Assembly (NCBI RefSeq): GCF_018304945.1
Contig: NZ_JAGQEE010000001.1
Location: 1,302,001-1,366,000 of the forward strand
Length of the DNA stretch: 64,000 bases
Source: Collimonas humicola
Lineage (GTDB): Bacteria; Pseudomonadota; Gammaproteobacteria; Burkholderiales; Burkholderiaceae_D
Direction of reading: 5' to 3'
A model generated the notes under the pieces. It had not been told where the DNA came from. It did not search any database and worked only from the letters and a program-made list of their open reading frames with translations. Positions within the stretch are counted from its first letter, which is position 1; the number at the start of each line of letters is the position of its first letter. Position numbers and translations under genes: made by a program. Positions 56,900 through 64,000 of the stretch are shown here, in pieces.

Positions 56900-56913
56900 A
56901 GGCAATCGGGTCC

Positions 56914-58107
56914 TTAGAGTTTCGCAGCAATCAGCTTGCCCAGTTTTTCGATGCCGTCGCGGATCTTGGCTGGCGGTACGGTAACGAAGCTCAGGCGCAG
57001 GGTATGCTGTTCCGGCGTATTGCCGTAGAACGGGCCGCCGGGCACGAAGGCCACGTGCTGCTCTACTGCTTCCGCCAGCAGCTTGGTGCTGTCGATATGC
57101 TTAGGCAGGGTCACCCAGATGAACATGCCGCCTTCCGGCCGGGTCCAGCTGACGCCGCTTGGGAAATAGGTTTGCAGCGCATCGAGCATGGCGTCGCACT
57201 GGTCCGAATACAGCTTGCGGATGGTCGGGATATGCTGGTCGAGGAAACCGTCCTTGATGGTTTCGTACACCACCATCTGCGTCAGCTGCGAAGTGTGCAG
57301 ATCGGTCGCTTGCTTGGCCTGCTCCATCTTCTCGATCAGCGCGCGCGGAGCGACGACGTAACCGAGGCGTATGCCTGGCGTCAGGATCTTGGAGAAGGAC
57401 CCCATGTAGATCACGCCGCCCGGATTCATGCTGAGCATCTTCGGCAGCGGCTCGGCGCGATAGCTGAGGGCGCCGTAAGGATCGTCCTCGATCAGCGGCA
57501 GGCCAAGCTGGGCGCAGATATTCACCAGGGCCTGGCGGCGCTCGACCGACAAGGTGCGGCCGGTCGGGTTCTGGAAATTCGGCAAGGCGTACAGCATGCG
57601 CGCGCCCTGGCCCAGGGTCGCCACGGTTTCCGGCATCAGGCCGCCATCGTCGCTAGGCACGGAAACGAATTCCGGACCGTACAGGGAGAACGCCTGCAAG
57701 GCGCCCAGGTAGCTCGGGGTTTCAACCAGCACTTTGCTGCCTTCATCGATCAGCACCTTGCCCAGCAGGTCCAGGCCTTGCTGCGAACCGGAGGTCATCA
57801 TGACCTGGTTGGCCATGATCTTGGCGCCGTCGGTCGACAGTGAATTGGCCACCCACTCGCGCAACGGACCATAACCGTCGGTCGGCCCGTATTGCAGCGC
57901 GACCTTGCCTTGATCCGACAACACCTTGTCGAAGGCGATCTTAAGGCGCTCGACCGGGAACGTCGCCGGCGACGGCAGGCCACCGGCGAAGGAAATGATT
58001 TCCGGACGCATGGTGATCTTGAGGATTTCACGGATGGCAGAGCTTTGCAGCTTCTGTGCACGTTCCGAGAAACGCCATTGCAGCGGGGTTGGGTTTTCGA
58101 TTTTCAT
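56914..58107 (-). CDS. Class I PLP-dependent aminotransferase (2-aminoadipate/LysN-like)
   Basis: 397 residues. ISFAGGLPSPATFP, LQYGPTDGYGPLREW, PNFQNPTG and GSFSKILTPGIRLGY (Lys240 as the PLP lysine) are those of the MocR-like aminotransferase subgroup with LysN and 2-aminoadipate transaminase. No DNA-binding domain is attached. Cytoplasmic amino-group transfer; the true substrate cannot be read from sequence. GAAGAG lies before the start. Neighbours LtaE and RidA also concern PLP chemistry. Confidence 0.88.
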   Translation of the reverse strand: MKIENPTPLQWRFSERAQKLQSSAIREILKITMRPEIISFAGGLPSPATFPVERLKIAFDKVLSDQGKVALQYGPTDGYGPLREWVANSLSTDGAKIMANQVMMTSGSQQGLDLLGKVLIDEGSKVLVETPSYLGALQAFSLYGPEFVSVPSDDGGLMPETVATLGQGARMLYALPNFQNPTGRTLSVERRQALVNICAQLGLPLIEDDPYGALSYRAEPLPKMLSMNPGGVIYMGSFSKILTPGIRLGYVVAPRALIEKMEQAKQATDLHTSQLTQMVVYETIKDGFLDQHIPTIRKLYSDQCDAMLDALQTYFPSGVSWTRPEGGMFIWVTLPKHIDSTKLLAEAVEQHVAFVPGGPFYGNTPEQHTLRLSFVTVPPAKIRDGIEKLGKLIAAKL

Positions 58108-58230
58108 ACGATTCTCTTCAAGTGATCTTATTTTAAAAGGCTGCTGTCGATCGCCGCGGCTGGTGAACTGTCATAGCCGGATCCGATGCGCAACAGCCCA
58201 AGGTTTTTATGATCTGCCGTCTCCTGGGCC

Positions 58231-58258
58231 GGTAGCGCCAAGTGCGGTTAGCGCTACC
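58231..58258. promoter_or_regulatory. Hairpin downstream of ridA
   Basis: GGTAGCGC and GCGCTACC, perfect 8-bp arms around 12 bases, lie just after the ridA stop codon on the minus strand. There is no T-run, so it may be an mRNA processing or stability element rather than a terminator. Confidence 0.45.
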
Positions 58259-58271
58259 AGAACTGCGAGGT

Positions 58272-58730
58272 TTATTCGATTTCAGCAATCATTTCAATTT
58301 CTACGCAGGCGCCCAGCGGCAGCTGTGCCACACCGAATGCGGAACGGGCATGCTTGCCCTGCTCGCCAAACACTTCGCCGATCAGTTCGGAGGCGCCGTT
58401 GGTGACCAGGTGCTGCTCCGTAAAGTCAGGCGTCGAGTTCACCAGGCTCATCAGCTTGACGACCCGTTTGACGCGCAACAGATCGCCGCCGCAAGCGGCT
58501 TGCAAGGTAGCGATCAGGTCAACCGCAATACCGCGTGCGGCTAGCTTGGCTTCTTCGGTCGTGATGTCCTTGCCGAGTTGCCCGACCCAGATCTTGCCGT
58601 CTTTCTTGGACAGATGGCCGGACAGGTAGACCGTATTGCCGCTTTGGGCATACATCACATAGGCAGCCGCAGGCGCAGCGACCGCAGGCAAAGTGATATT
58701 CAGGGCTTGCAACTTTTCATATACAGACAT
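58272..58730 (-). CDS. RidA/YjgF-family enamine/imine deaminase
   Basis: 152 residues, start supported by GGAG. It belongs to the YjgF/YER057c/UK114 family: VYLSGHLSKKDGKIWVGQLG near residue 35, LLRVKRVVKLMSLVNSTPDF in the middle and ARSAFGVAQLPLGACVEIEM at the end, the last usually giving the substrate-contact Arg. These trimeric enzymes hydrolyse reactive 2-aminoacrylate-type imines released by PLP enzymes. The length is of the longer RidA subgroup (about 150). It lies between EamA and aminotransferase genes. Confidence 0.88.
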   Translation of the reverse strand: MSVYEKLQALNITLPAVAAPAAAYVMYAQSGNTVYLSGHLSKKDGKIWVGQLGKDITTEEAKLAARGIAVDLIATLQAACGGDLLRVKRVVKLMSLVNSTPDFTEQHLVTNGASELIGEVFGEQGKHARSAFGVAQLPLGACVEIEMIAEIE

Positions 58731-58915
58731 CAGATACTCCGAAAAATATAATCATTTGCCAACGCTTGTGACGCCAGCAGCAATGACAGGGTAAATGGGA
58801 TAACGCCGGGCCATGGCCATTCTTCCAAGCCCGGGAAGCCAACAATTATCTCACCCCAGCGCCGAGTTGGCGACCAGTGCGGCGTTATATTTTGCCATCC
58901 AATTTTTGCGGAATA

Positions 58916-59791
58916 TCAGGCAGGCTGACGCCGTATCGCCGTTTTGCGGCCAAAGCCGACGACCACCAGCACTGCCAGGGCAAACAGCATGTTGCTGGTT
59001 ACCAGCGTCTCGCCCAGCAGCAGCGCCGCTCCCAGCAGGGTCATGAACGGCTGCAACAGTTGCACCTGCCCAACACGAGCGATACCACCCAGGGCCAGCC
59101 CCTTGTACCAGAAGAAGAAGCCGATAAACATGGAGAACAGCGAGACGTAGGCAAAGCCGAGCCAGGCCTTGGGCGAGGCGCTTGCGCCGTAGCGCCAGCC
59201 AAGCCAGACGGTAATCGGCAGCAGGACGGGCAACGACAGCAGCAAGGCCCAGGCGATCACCTGCTGTCCGCCCATGGTTTGCGACAGGCGCCCGCCTTCG
59301 GCATAACCCATGGCGGCAGCCACGACGGCCGCCAGCAGCGCCAGGTCAGCCAGCTGCAGGCCGCCGCCTTGGCTGAGTGCAAAAGCAAGGACAAGGCCGC
59401 TACCCGCCAGGGCTGCGATCCAGAAACCGGCCGATGGCCGCTCGCCAAAGCGCAGCGCGCCGAACATGGCGGTCGCCAGCGGCAAGATGCCGAGCACGAT
59501 GGCGCCGTGCGAAGCCGGCACGTAGCGCATCGCCACCGAAGAGAACAAGGGAAAGCCGACCACCACGCCCAGCGCCGTCAACGCCAGCGCTTTCCATTGC
59601 GCGCCACGCGGCCAGGCGGCTTTCAGCTTCCACAGCAACGGTACTGAACATAAGGCCGCCACCACCGCCCGGCCGAAGGCGACCAGCACCGGATTGAGCT
59701 CCGCCACCGCCATCCGCGTGAACGGCAAGGTCAGGCTGAATATCGCCACCCCAGCCAGCCCCAGCCACATGCCCTTCGATTCATCTGTCAT
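58916..59791 (-). CDS. EamA-family (DMT) transporter
   Basis: 291 residues, about ten membrane helices arranged as two EamA halves (WLGLAGVAIFSLTLPFTRMA at the start, YVSLFSMFIGFFFWYKGLAL in the second half). Typical drug/metabolite-type exporter of the inner membrane, often for amino acids or their derivatives. It is followed by ridA and preceded by a LysE-type exporter on the same strand, pointing to amino-acid export. Confidence 0.88.
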   Translation of the reverse strand: MTDESKGMWLGLAGVAIFSLTLPFTRMAVAELNPVLVAFGRAVVAALCSVPLLWKLKAAWPRGAQWKALALTALGVVVGFPLFSSVAMRYVPASHGAIVLGILPLATAMFGALRFGERPSAGFWIAALAGSGLVLAFALSQGGGLQLADLALLAAVVAAAMGYAEGGRLSQTMGGQQVIAWALLLSLPVLLPITVWLGWRYGASASPKAWLGFAYVSLFSMFIGFFFWYKGLALGGIARVGQVQLLQPFMTLLGAALLLGETLVTSNMLFALAVLVVVGFGRKTAIRRQPA

Positions 59792-59844
59792 GTCGCCAGT
59801 CTTCCATTATTGATTGCTTGAATTGAATCGGAGCAGTCCCGCAC

Positions 59845-60441
59845 TCACAGCCAGATCGAGATCGCTGAATAGATGGTCAGCAGCACCATGACCGCGCAAA
59901 ACACGCGCTGCCACAGCGGCCGCGCCAGATGGCGCCGCAGTCCCGAACCGGCGGCGGCCCAGACGCTGACGCATGGCAGGTTGATCACCGAGAAAATCAG
60001 GCAATACAGGCCAATCGACAGCCAGATCGGCTGCAGCGGCGGCAGGAAAGCCGAGGCGCTGGTGACGGCCATGATCCAGGCCTTGGGATTGGCGGCCTGG
60101 AAAATTGCCGCGCCAAGGAAAGTCATCGGCCGGTGGCCGCTCTCCAGCTCGGACTTGAAGGACATCTTGCGCAGCTTCCAGGCCAGGTACAGCAAATAAG
60201 CCGAGCCCAGGGTTTTGAGAATGACATGGATAGCCGGCAAGGCCAGCACCAGGCTGCCGATGCCGGCTGCGCACAGCACCAGCATCACGCCGAAACCGAA
60301 GGTGACGCCCAGCATGTGCGGAATCGTGCGGTTGAAGCCGAACATGATGCCGGACGAGGTCAGCATGATGTTGTTGGGCCCCGGCGTGATCGACGACACG
60401 AAGGCGAACACGGCGAGCGGCAGCAAGGACGCCAGCATCAT
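59845..60441 (-). CDS. LysE/RhtB-family amino-acid exporter
   Basis: 198 residues with about six membrane helices. The opening LLPLAVFAFVSSITPGPNNIML holds the conserved TPGPNN of the LysE/RhtB superfamily, and FQAANPKAWIMA the second conserved NPK. Its start overlaps the stop of the DUF2917 gene by ATGA, so translation is coupled. Expected to export an amino acid under control of the divergent MocR protein. Confidence 0.92.
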   Translation of the reverse strand: MMLASLLPLAVFAFVSSITPGPNNIMLTSSGIMFGFNRTIPHMLGVTFGFGVMLVLCAAGIGSLVLALPAIHVILKTLGSAYLLYLAWKLRKMSFKSELESGHRPMTFLGAAIFQAANPKAWIMAVTSASAFLPPLQPIWLSIGLYCLIFSVINLPCVSVWAAAGSGLRRHLARPLWQRVFCAVMVLLTIYSAISIWL

Positions 60442-60758
60442 GACACGCTGGTGGCAGGATGGAAGCCCGGGCCGCGCAAGCGTGCCAGCAGCGCCCGCAG
60501 GATGCCCGGCGTCCCGCGTTGCGGCAAGCCGCTCAGGCTGATGCGGCTGCTGCCGGGATCGGCTTCAACCACCACTACCCGCCCTGGCAGCAAGGTCAGC
60601 GAGCGGCCGGCGTGCAGCCAGTGGTCTTCCGGCTGCCCTTCGAAAGTCACCCAGACGCGGCCGCTGACCACCTTCAGGATCAAGTGCTGTTCGGTCACGC
60701 CGGACAGCACGCTGCCGCCCGCCAAGGTATGAGATTGTTGTTTGAATAGTGTTTGCAT
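60438..60758 (-). CDS. DUF2917 protein
   Basis: 106 residues. DUF2917 pattern: LILKVVSGRVWVTFEGQPEDHWL followed by G-x-S-L-x-L-P-G-R-V-V-V-E, a small cupin-like beta barrel (the run is quoted in part; it spans residues 26-65). Cytoplasmic, function unknown. It is the first gene of a minus-strand run with LysE, EamA, RidA, aminotransferase and LtaE, and shares its upstream region with the MocR gene. GGAAGAG lies before the ATG. Confidence 0.82.
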   Translation of the reverse strand: MQTLFKQQSHTLAGGSVLSGVTEQHLILKVVSGRVWVTFEGQPEDHWLHAGRSLTLLPGRVVVVEADPGSSRISLSGLPQRGTPGILRALLARLRGPGFHPATSVS

Positions 60759-60816
60759 GGCGCACTCTCTTCCGGATTTGCAGCATTAAGGATTTAGGTC
60801 TATGCTAAGCCAATAA

Positions 60817-60909
60817 ACCAATACAGTACCAATACAGTTAAACAAGTAGTTTCTGACATTGTCCCGGCTGAATTACCAATACAGTAACCATCACAGTGAC
60901 CAACACAGT
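60817..60909. promoter_or_regulatory. Five-copy 11-bp direct repeat, probable MocR operator array
   Basis: ACCAATACAGT occurs at 60817-60827 and 60828-60838 (perfect tandem) and at 60875-60885. Variants ACCATCACAGT (60887-60897) and ACCAACACAGT (60899-60909) follow. Directly repeated half-sites are how MocR proteins such as GabR bind. The last two copies overlap the proposed start of the MocR gene itself, which suggests autoregulation. Confidence 0.7.
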
Positions 60910-62362
60910 CCCGCCCCGCAAGCTGAGCAGCAGCCAGCTGCCATCCGCCCCGCAACTGCTGTCGCGCGACAGCGACACTTCATTGGTCGAACAGATCGTG
61001 CGCAGCATCGAAACCCGCATCAGCGACCGCCTGCTGCGCAGCGGCGCCCGCATGCCGTCGATCCGCCAGTTCGCCGACAGCCACAGCGTGTCGCGCTTCA
61101 CGGTGGTGGAAGCCTACGACCGGCTGGTAGCCAAGGGCTGCCTGGAATCGCGCCGCGGCTCAGGTTTTTATGTGCGCGAACGCTCGCCGCTGCTGGCAGA
61201 ACGCGGCAGCAACCCGGCCAGCGACAAACAGCCGCAACTGATCGACGTGGTCTGGCTGGTGCGCAATATGCACCAGCAGGCGCCGAACAAGAAAATGCCC
61301 GGCTCCGGCATGTTTCCCAGCGAATGGCTGGATGCCGACCTGATCGCCAACGCCCTGCGCAGCATCAGCCGGCAGAATCCGGCGCAATTGCTTTCATATG
61401 GGATTCCGCAAGGCTTCTTGCCGCTGCGCCAGCAACTGCAGCTGAAAATGGCCGAGCTGGAAATCGCCGCCACGCCGGAACAGTTCGTCACCACCACCGG
61501 CGTCACCCAGGCGCTGGACCTGGTGGCGCGCCACTTTACCCAACCCGGCGACGTCATCCTGGTGGACGACCCTTCCTGGTTCCTGATGTTCGCCTCCTTT
61601 GCGGCGCTGGGCGCCAAGGTGGTCGGCGTGCCGCGCCTGGCTGACGGCCCCGACATGGCCAAGCTGGCGGAACTAGTGGCGCTGCACAAGCCCAAGCTGT
61701 ATGTGCTGGTGTCGGTGCTGCACAATCCGACCTCGACCTCGCTTTCCGCAGCCAAGGCATTCCAGATCCTCAAGCTGGCCGAGGAGCATGACTTCATGAT
61801 TGTCGAGGACGATATCTATTGCGACATGCATCCCGGCTCGGCAATCCAGCCGGCGACCCGCATCGCATCGCTCGACCAGCTCAACCGCGTTATCTACATG
61901 GGCGGATTTTCGAAGACGCTCTCGCCCAACCTGCGCTCCGGCTTCATCGCCACCTCAGCCGAACTGGCCCAGCATTTTGCCGACCGCAAGATGCTGACCA
62001 ACCTGACCAGCGCCGAAGTCAGCGAACGGGTGGTCTATAAAATCCTGTCTGAAGGCCACTACCGCAAGCACCTCGACCGCTTGCGCAGCAAGCTCGACAG
62101 CGTGCGCGACCGCACCATCCGGCAGATGGAGAGGATAGGCATGACGGTCGACATCAGCACCCCGGCCGGCATCTTTGTCTGGGCCGATACCGGCCACGAC
62201 ACCAATGTGATGGCGGAAAAGGCCCTGGCCGAGGGCTTCCTGCTCGCGCCCGGCGCCCTGTTCTCGCCCAGCCAGCTGCCCTCCTCGCGCATGCGGATCA
62301 ATGTGGCGGCGATGTCTGACCCGGCCATCTGGCGCTTCCTGGAACAGGAATGTGGCAAATGA
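60896..62362 (+). CDS. MocR-type regulator: GntR helix-turn-helix fused to aminotransferase
   Basis: 488 residues if begun at GTG 60896. There is no ribosome site there and in-frame ATG codons come only at residue 53, inside the DNA-binding domain, so the mRNA may be leaderless. Residues 30-95 are a GntR winged helix (RMPSIRQFADSHSVSRFTVV). Residues about 140-485 are a fold type I aminotransferase with LSYGIPQGFLPLR, HNPTSTS and MGGFSKTLSPNLR (Lys340 as the PLP site). MocR proteins sense PLP adducts. Likely targets: its own gene and the divergent DUF2917-LysE set. Confidence 0.88.
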   Translation: MTNTVPPRKLSSSQLPSAPQLLSRDSDTSLVEQIVRSIETRISDRLLRSGARMPSIRQFADSHSVSRFTVVEAYDRLVAKGCLESRRGSGFYVRERSPLLAERGSNPASDKQPQLIDVVWLVRNMHQQAPNKKMPGSGMFPSEWLDADLIANALRSISRQNPAQLLSYGIPQGFLPLRQQLQLKMAELEIAATPEQFVTTTGVTQALDLVARHFTQPGDVILVDDPSWFLMFASFAALGAKVVGVPRLADGPDMAKLAELVALHKPKLYVLVSVLHNPTSTSLSAAKAFQILKLAEEHDFMIVEDDIYCDMHPGSAIQPATRIASLDQLNRVIYMGGFSKTLSPNLRSGFIATSAELAQHFADRKMLTNLTSAEVSERVVYKILSEGHYRKHLDRLRSKLDSVRDRTIRQMERIGMTVDISTPAGIFVWADTGHDTNVMAEKALAEGFLLAPGALFSPSQLPSSRMRINVAAMSDPAIWRFLEQECGK

Positions 62363-62405
62363 AAATGACAAATAAGCAAGTTAAGCAATCCTCTCGCAAT
62401 CCGCT

Positions 62406-62433
62406 CTTGTAAAATCCGGATTGCTCCCCATTT
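62406..62433 (+). promoter_or_regulatory. Sigma-32 (RpoH) heat-shock promoter of htpG
   Basis: CTTGTAAA, 12 bases, CCCCATTT closely match the RpoH consensus (CTTGAAA, 11-16 bases, CCCCATNT). Transcription should begin near 62440, leaving a leader of about 110 bases before the htpG ATG at 62553. This fits heat-shock control of HtpG in proteobacteria. Confidence 0.8.
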
Positions 62434-62552
62434 TTTGACAAATACACAGGACGAAAGCGGCGCTATGCCGGCCGCTTTGCCGTTTTTATCGCGCTCGTAT
62501 CACTTTCACATCACTTTTTCTACGCTTATTTAATTTACACATAGAGGAAACA

Positions 62553-64000
62553 ATGGCCGTATCCGAAAAGCAAACCCTTGGTTTTCAGGCAGAAGTAAAG
62601 CAGCTGCTGCAATTGATGATCCACTCGCTGTACTCCAACAAGGAAATTTTCCTGCGCGAGCTGGTGTCCAATGCATCCGATGCCGCCGACAAGCTGCGCT
62701 TTGAAGCGATCAACAACGGCGCCCTGTTCGAGAACGATCCTGAGCTGAAGATCAAGGTCGCATTCGACAAGGCTGCACGCACCATCACGATTTCGGACAA
62801 CGGCATCGGCATGAGCCGCGATGAAGCCATCTCGCACCTCGGCACCATCGCCAAGTCCGGCACCAAGGAATTCTTCTCGAAACTGTCCGGCGACCAGCAA
62901 AAGGATGCGGCGCTGATCGGCCAGTTCGGCGTCGGCTTCTACTCCGCTTTCATCATCGCCGACAAGATCACGGTCGACACCCGCCGCGCAGGCGCCAGCG
63001 CCACCGAAGGCGTGCGCTGGGAATCCGCCGGCGCCGGCGATTTCAGCATCGAAGCGATCGACAAGGCTTCACGCGGCACCGACATTACGCTGCACCTGCG
63101 CGAAGGCGAAGACGAATACCTGTCGGCCTGGAAGCTGAAATCCATCATCCGCAAATATTCCGACCATATCTCGCTGCCGATCGTGATGCAGAAAGAAGAA
63201 TGGGACGAAGAAAAGAAGGAAACCGTCGTCAAGGACGAATACGAAACCGTCAACCAGGCCAGCGCGCTGTGGGCACGCAGCAAGTCCGATATCACGGAAG
63301 AACAGTACACCGAGTTCTACAAGCATGTCTCGCACGATTTCGAAGCGCCGCTGACCTACACCCACAACCGGGTCGAAGGCCGCAGCGAATACACCCAGCT
63401 GCTGTATGTGCCCAGCCGTGCACCGTTCGACCTGTGGGACCGCAACAAGCGCGGCGGCATCAAGCTGTACATCAAGCGCGTCTTCATCATGGACGATGCC
63501 GAGCAGCTGATGCCGGTCTACCTGCGCTTCGTCAAGGGCGTGATCGACTCCAGCGACCTGCCGCTCAACGTATCGCGTGAAATCCTGCAGGAATCGCGCG
63601 ATGTGCGCGTGATCCGCGAAGGTTCGACCAAGCGCGTGCTGGGCTTGCTGGAAGAGCTGGCCAACAGCGACGACCAGGCGCAAAAGGACAAGTACGCGAC
63701 CTTCTGGAAAGAATTCGGCCAGGTGCTGAAAGAAGGTATCGGGGAAGATGCGACCAACAAGGACCGCATCGCCAAGCTGCTGCGCTTTGCCTCCACCAGC
63801 AATGACGGCGATATGCAGACCGTGTCCTTCGCCGACTACATCGGCCGCATGAAAGAAGGCCAGGACAAGATCTATTACGCCACCGGCGAAACCTTTGCCG
63901 CCGCCAAGAACAGCCCGCACCTGGAAATCTTCCGCAAGAAAGGCGTGGAAGTGCTGCTGCTGACCGACCGCGTCGACGAATGGATGCTGTCTTTCCTGCA
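62553..64000 (+). CDS. htpG: HtpG, Hsp90-family chaperone, cut by window edge
   Basis: Open from the ATG at 62553 (GAGGAAA upstream) to the right edge, 482 codons of an expected ~630. The N-terminal GHKL ATPase domain has [31 protein letters not shown] and [11 protein letters not shown]. The middle domain has [20 protein letters not shown] and [10 protein letters not shown], with the conserved Arg that contacts ATP. The dimerisation domain is beyond the window. ATP-driven chaperone of the cytoplasm. Confidence 0.96.
   Translation, partial: MAVSEKQTLGFQAEVKQLLQLMIHSLYSNKEIFLRELVSNASDAADKLRFEAINNGALFENDPELKIKVAFDKAARTITISDNGIGMSRDEAISHLGTIAKSGTKEFFSKLSGDQQKDAALIGQFGVGFYSAFIIADKITVDTRRAGASATEGVRWESAGAGDFSIEAIDKASRGTDITLHLREGEDEYLSAWKLKSIIRKYSDHISLPIVMQKEEWDEEKKETVVKDEYETVNQASALWARSKSDITEEQYTEFYKHVSHDFEAPLTYTHNRVEGRSEYTQLLYVPSRAPFDLWDRNKRGGIKLYIKRVFIMDDAEQLMPVYLRFVKGVIDSSDLPLNVSREILQESRDVRVIREGSTKRVLGLLEELANSDDQAQKDKYATFWKEFGQVLKEGIGEDATNKDRIAKLLRFASTSNDGDMQTVSFADYIGRMKEGQDKIYYATGETFAAAKNSPHLEIFRKKGVEVLLLTDRVDEWMLSFL

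Noticed and set aside
58877-59647. 256-codon plus-strand reading opposite the EamA gene
   Set aside because: Glutamine/arginine-rich mirror reading of a membrane-protein gene. The minus-strand EamA protein explains the conservation pattern.

Overview
The window reads as chromosomal DNA of a betaproteobacterium, most likely of the Oxalobacteraceae (Collimonas, Herbaspirillum or Janthinobacterium type). This is inferred from gene content: a parE-slt-parC cluster, a Gcr-type 'recombinase', DUF1841, DUF2917, and a trimeric autotransporter with SmpA/OmpA partners. No rRNA or tRNA gene was seen to fix the genus. Both ends cut genes: a TM-helix channel protein at the left and htpG at the right.

1-19.5 kb is a surface-adhesin locus. 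A 4217-residue trimeric autotransporter adhesin (TAA) lies on the minus strand. It is built from near-identical modules of exactly 1410 bp, each enlarged by a variable number of 54-bp stalk repeats. Downstream are a TpgA-like SmpA+OmpA protein and a DUF4019 protein. Upstream lie a second DUF4019 protein, a lone IS5-type transposase N-terminal domain and a second TpgA-like protein, this one a lipoprotein. A response regulator without its phosphoacceptor aspartate and a decayed response regulator on the other strand close the locus.

19.6-29 kb is histidine/urocanate uptake and breakdown: DcaP-like porin, polar amino-acid ABC transporter, a broken hutG, hutH, hutU and divergent hutC. Near-identical HutC-type palindromes sit inside the -35/-10 spacers of the hutU promoter and of the predicted transporter promoter. 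hutI is absent. 29-34.5 kb holds small envelope proteins (PepSY, GlsB/YeaQ-like), two OmpA-family proteins, a paralogue of the orphan protein at 1 kb, a probable tyrosine-recombinase remnant and DUF1841.

34.6-44.1 kb is heavy-metal efflux: czcCBA with a small histidine-containing periplasmic protein, a divergent two-component system czcRS, and two small c-type cytochromes. 44.5-49.8 kb carries a Gcr-family membrane protein, a MoxR ATPase with its VWA partner, and a pseudo-receiver protein. 50.1-55.7 kb is topoisomerase IV (parE, parC) flanking a lytic transglycosylase, ended by a large nested palindrome. 55.8-62.4 kb is an amino-acid cluster (threonine aldolase, class I aminotransferase, RidA, EamA and LysE exporters, DUF2917) with a divergent MocR regulator and a set of 11-bp operator-like direct repeats. 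62.5 kb onward is htpG behind a clear sigma-32-type promoter.
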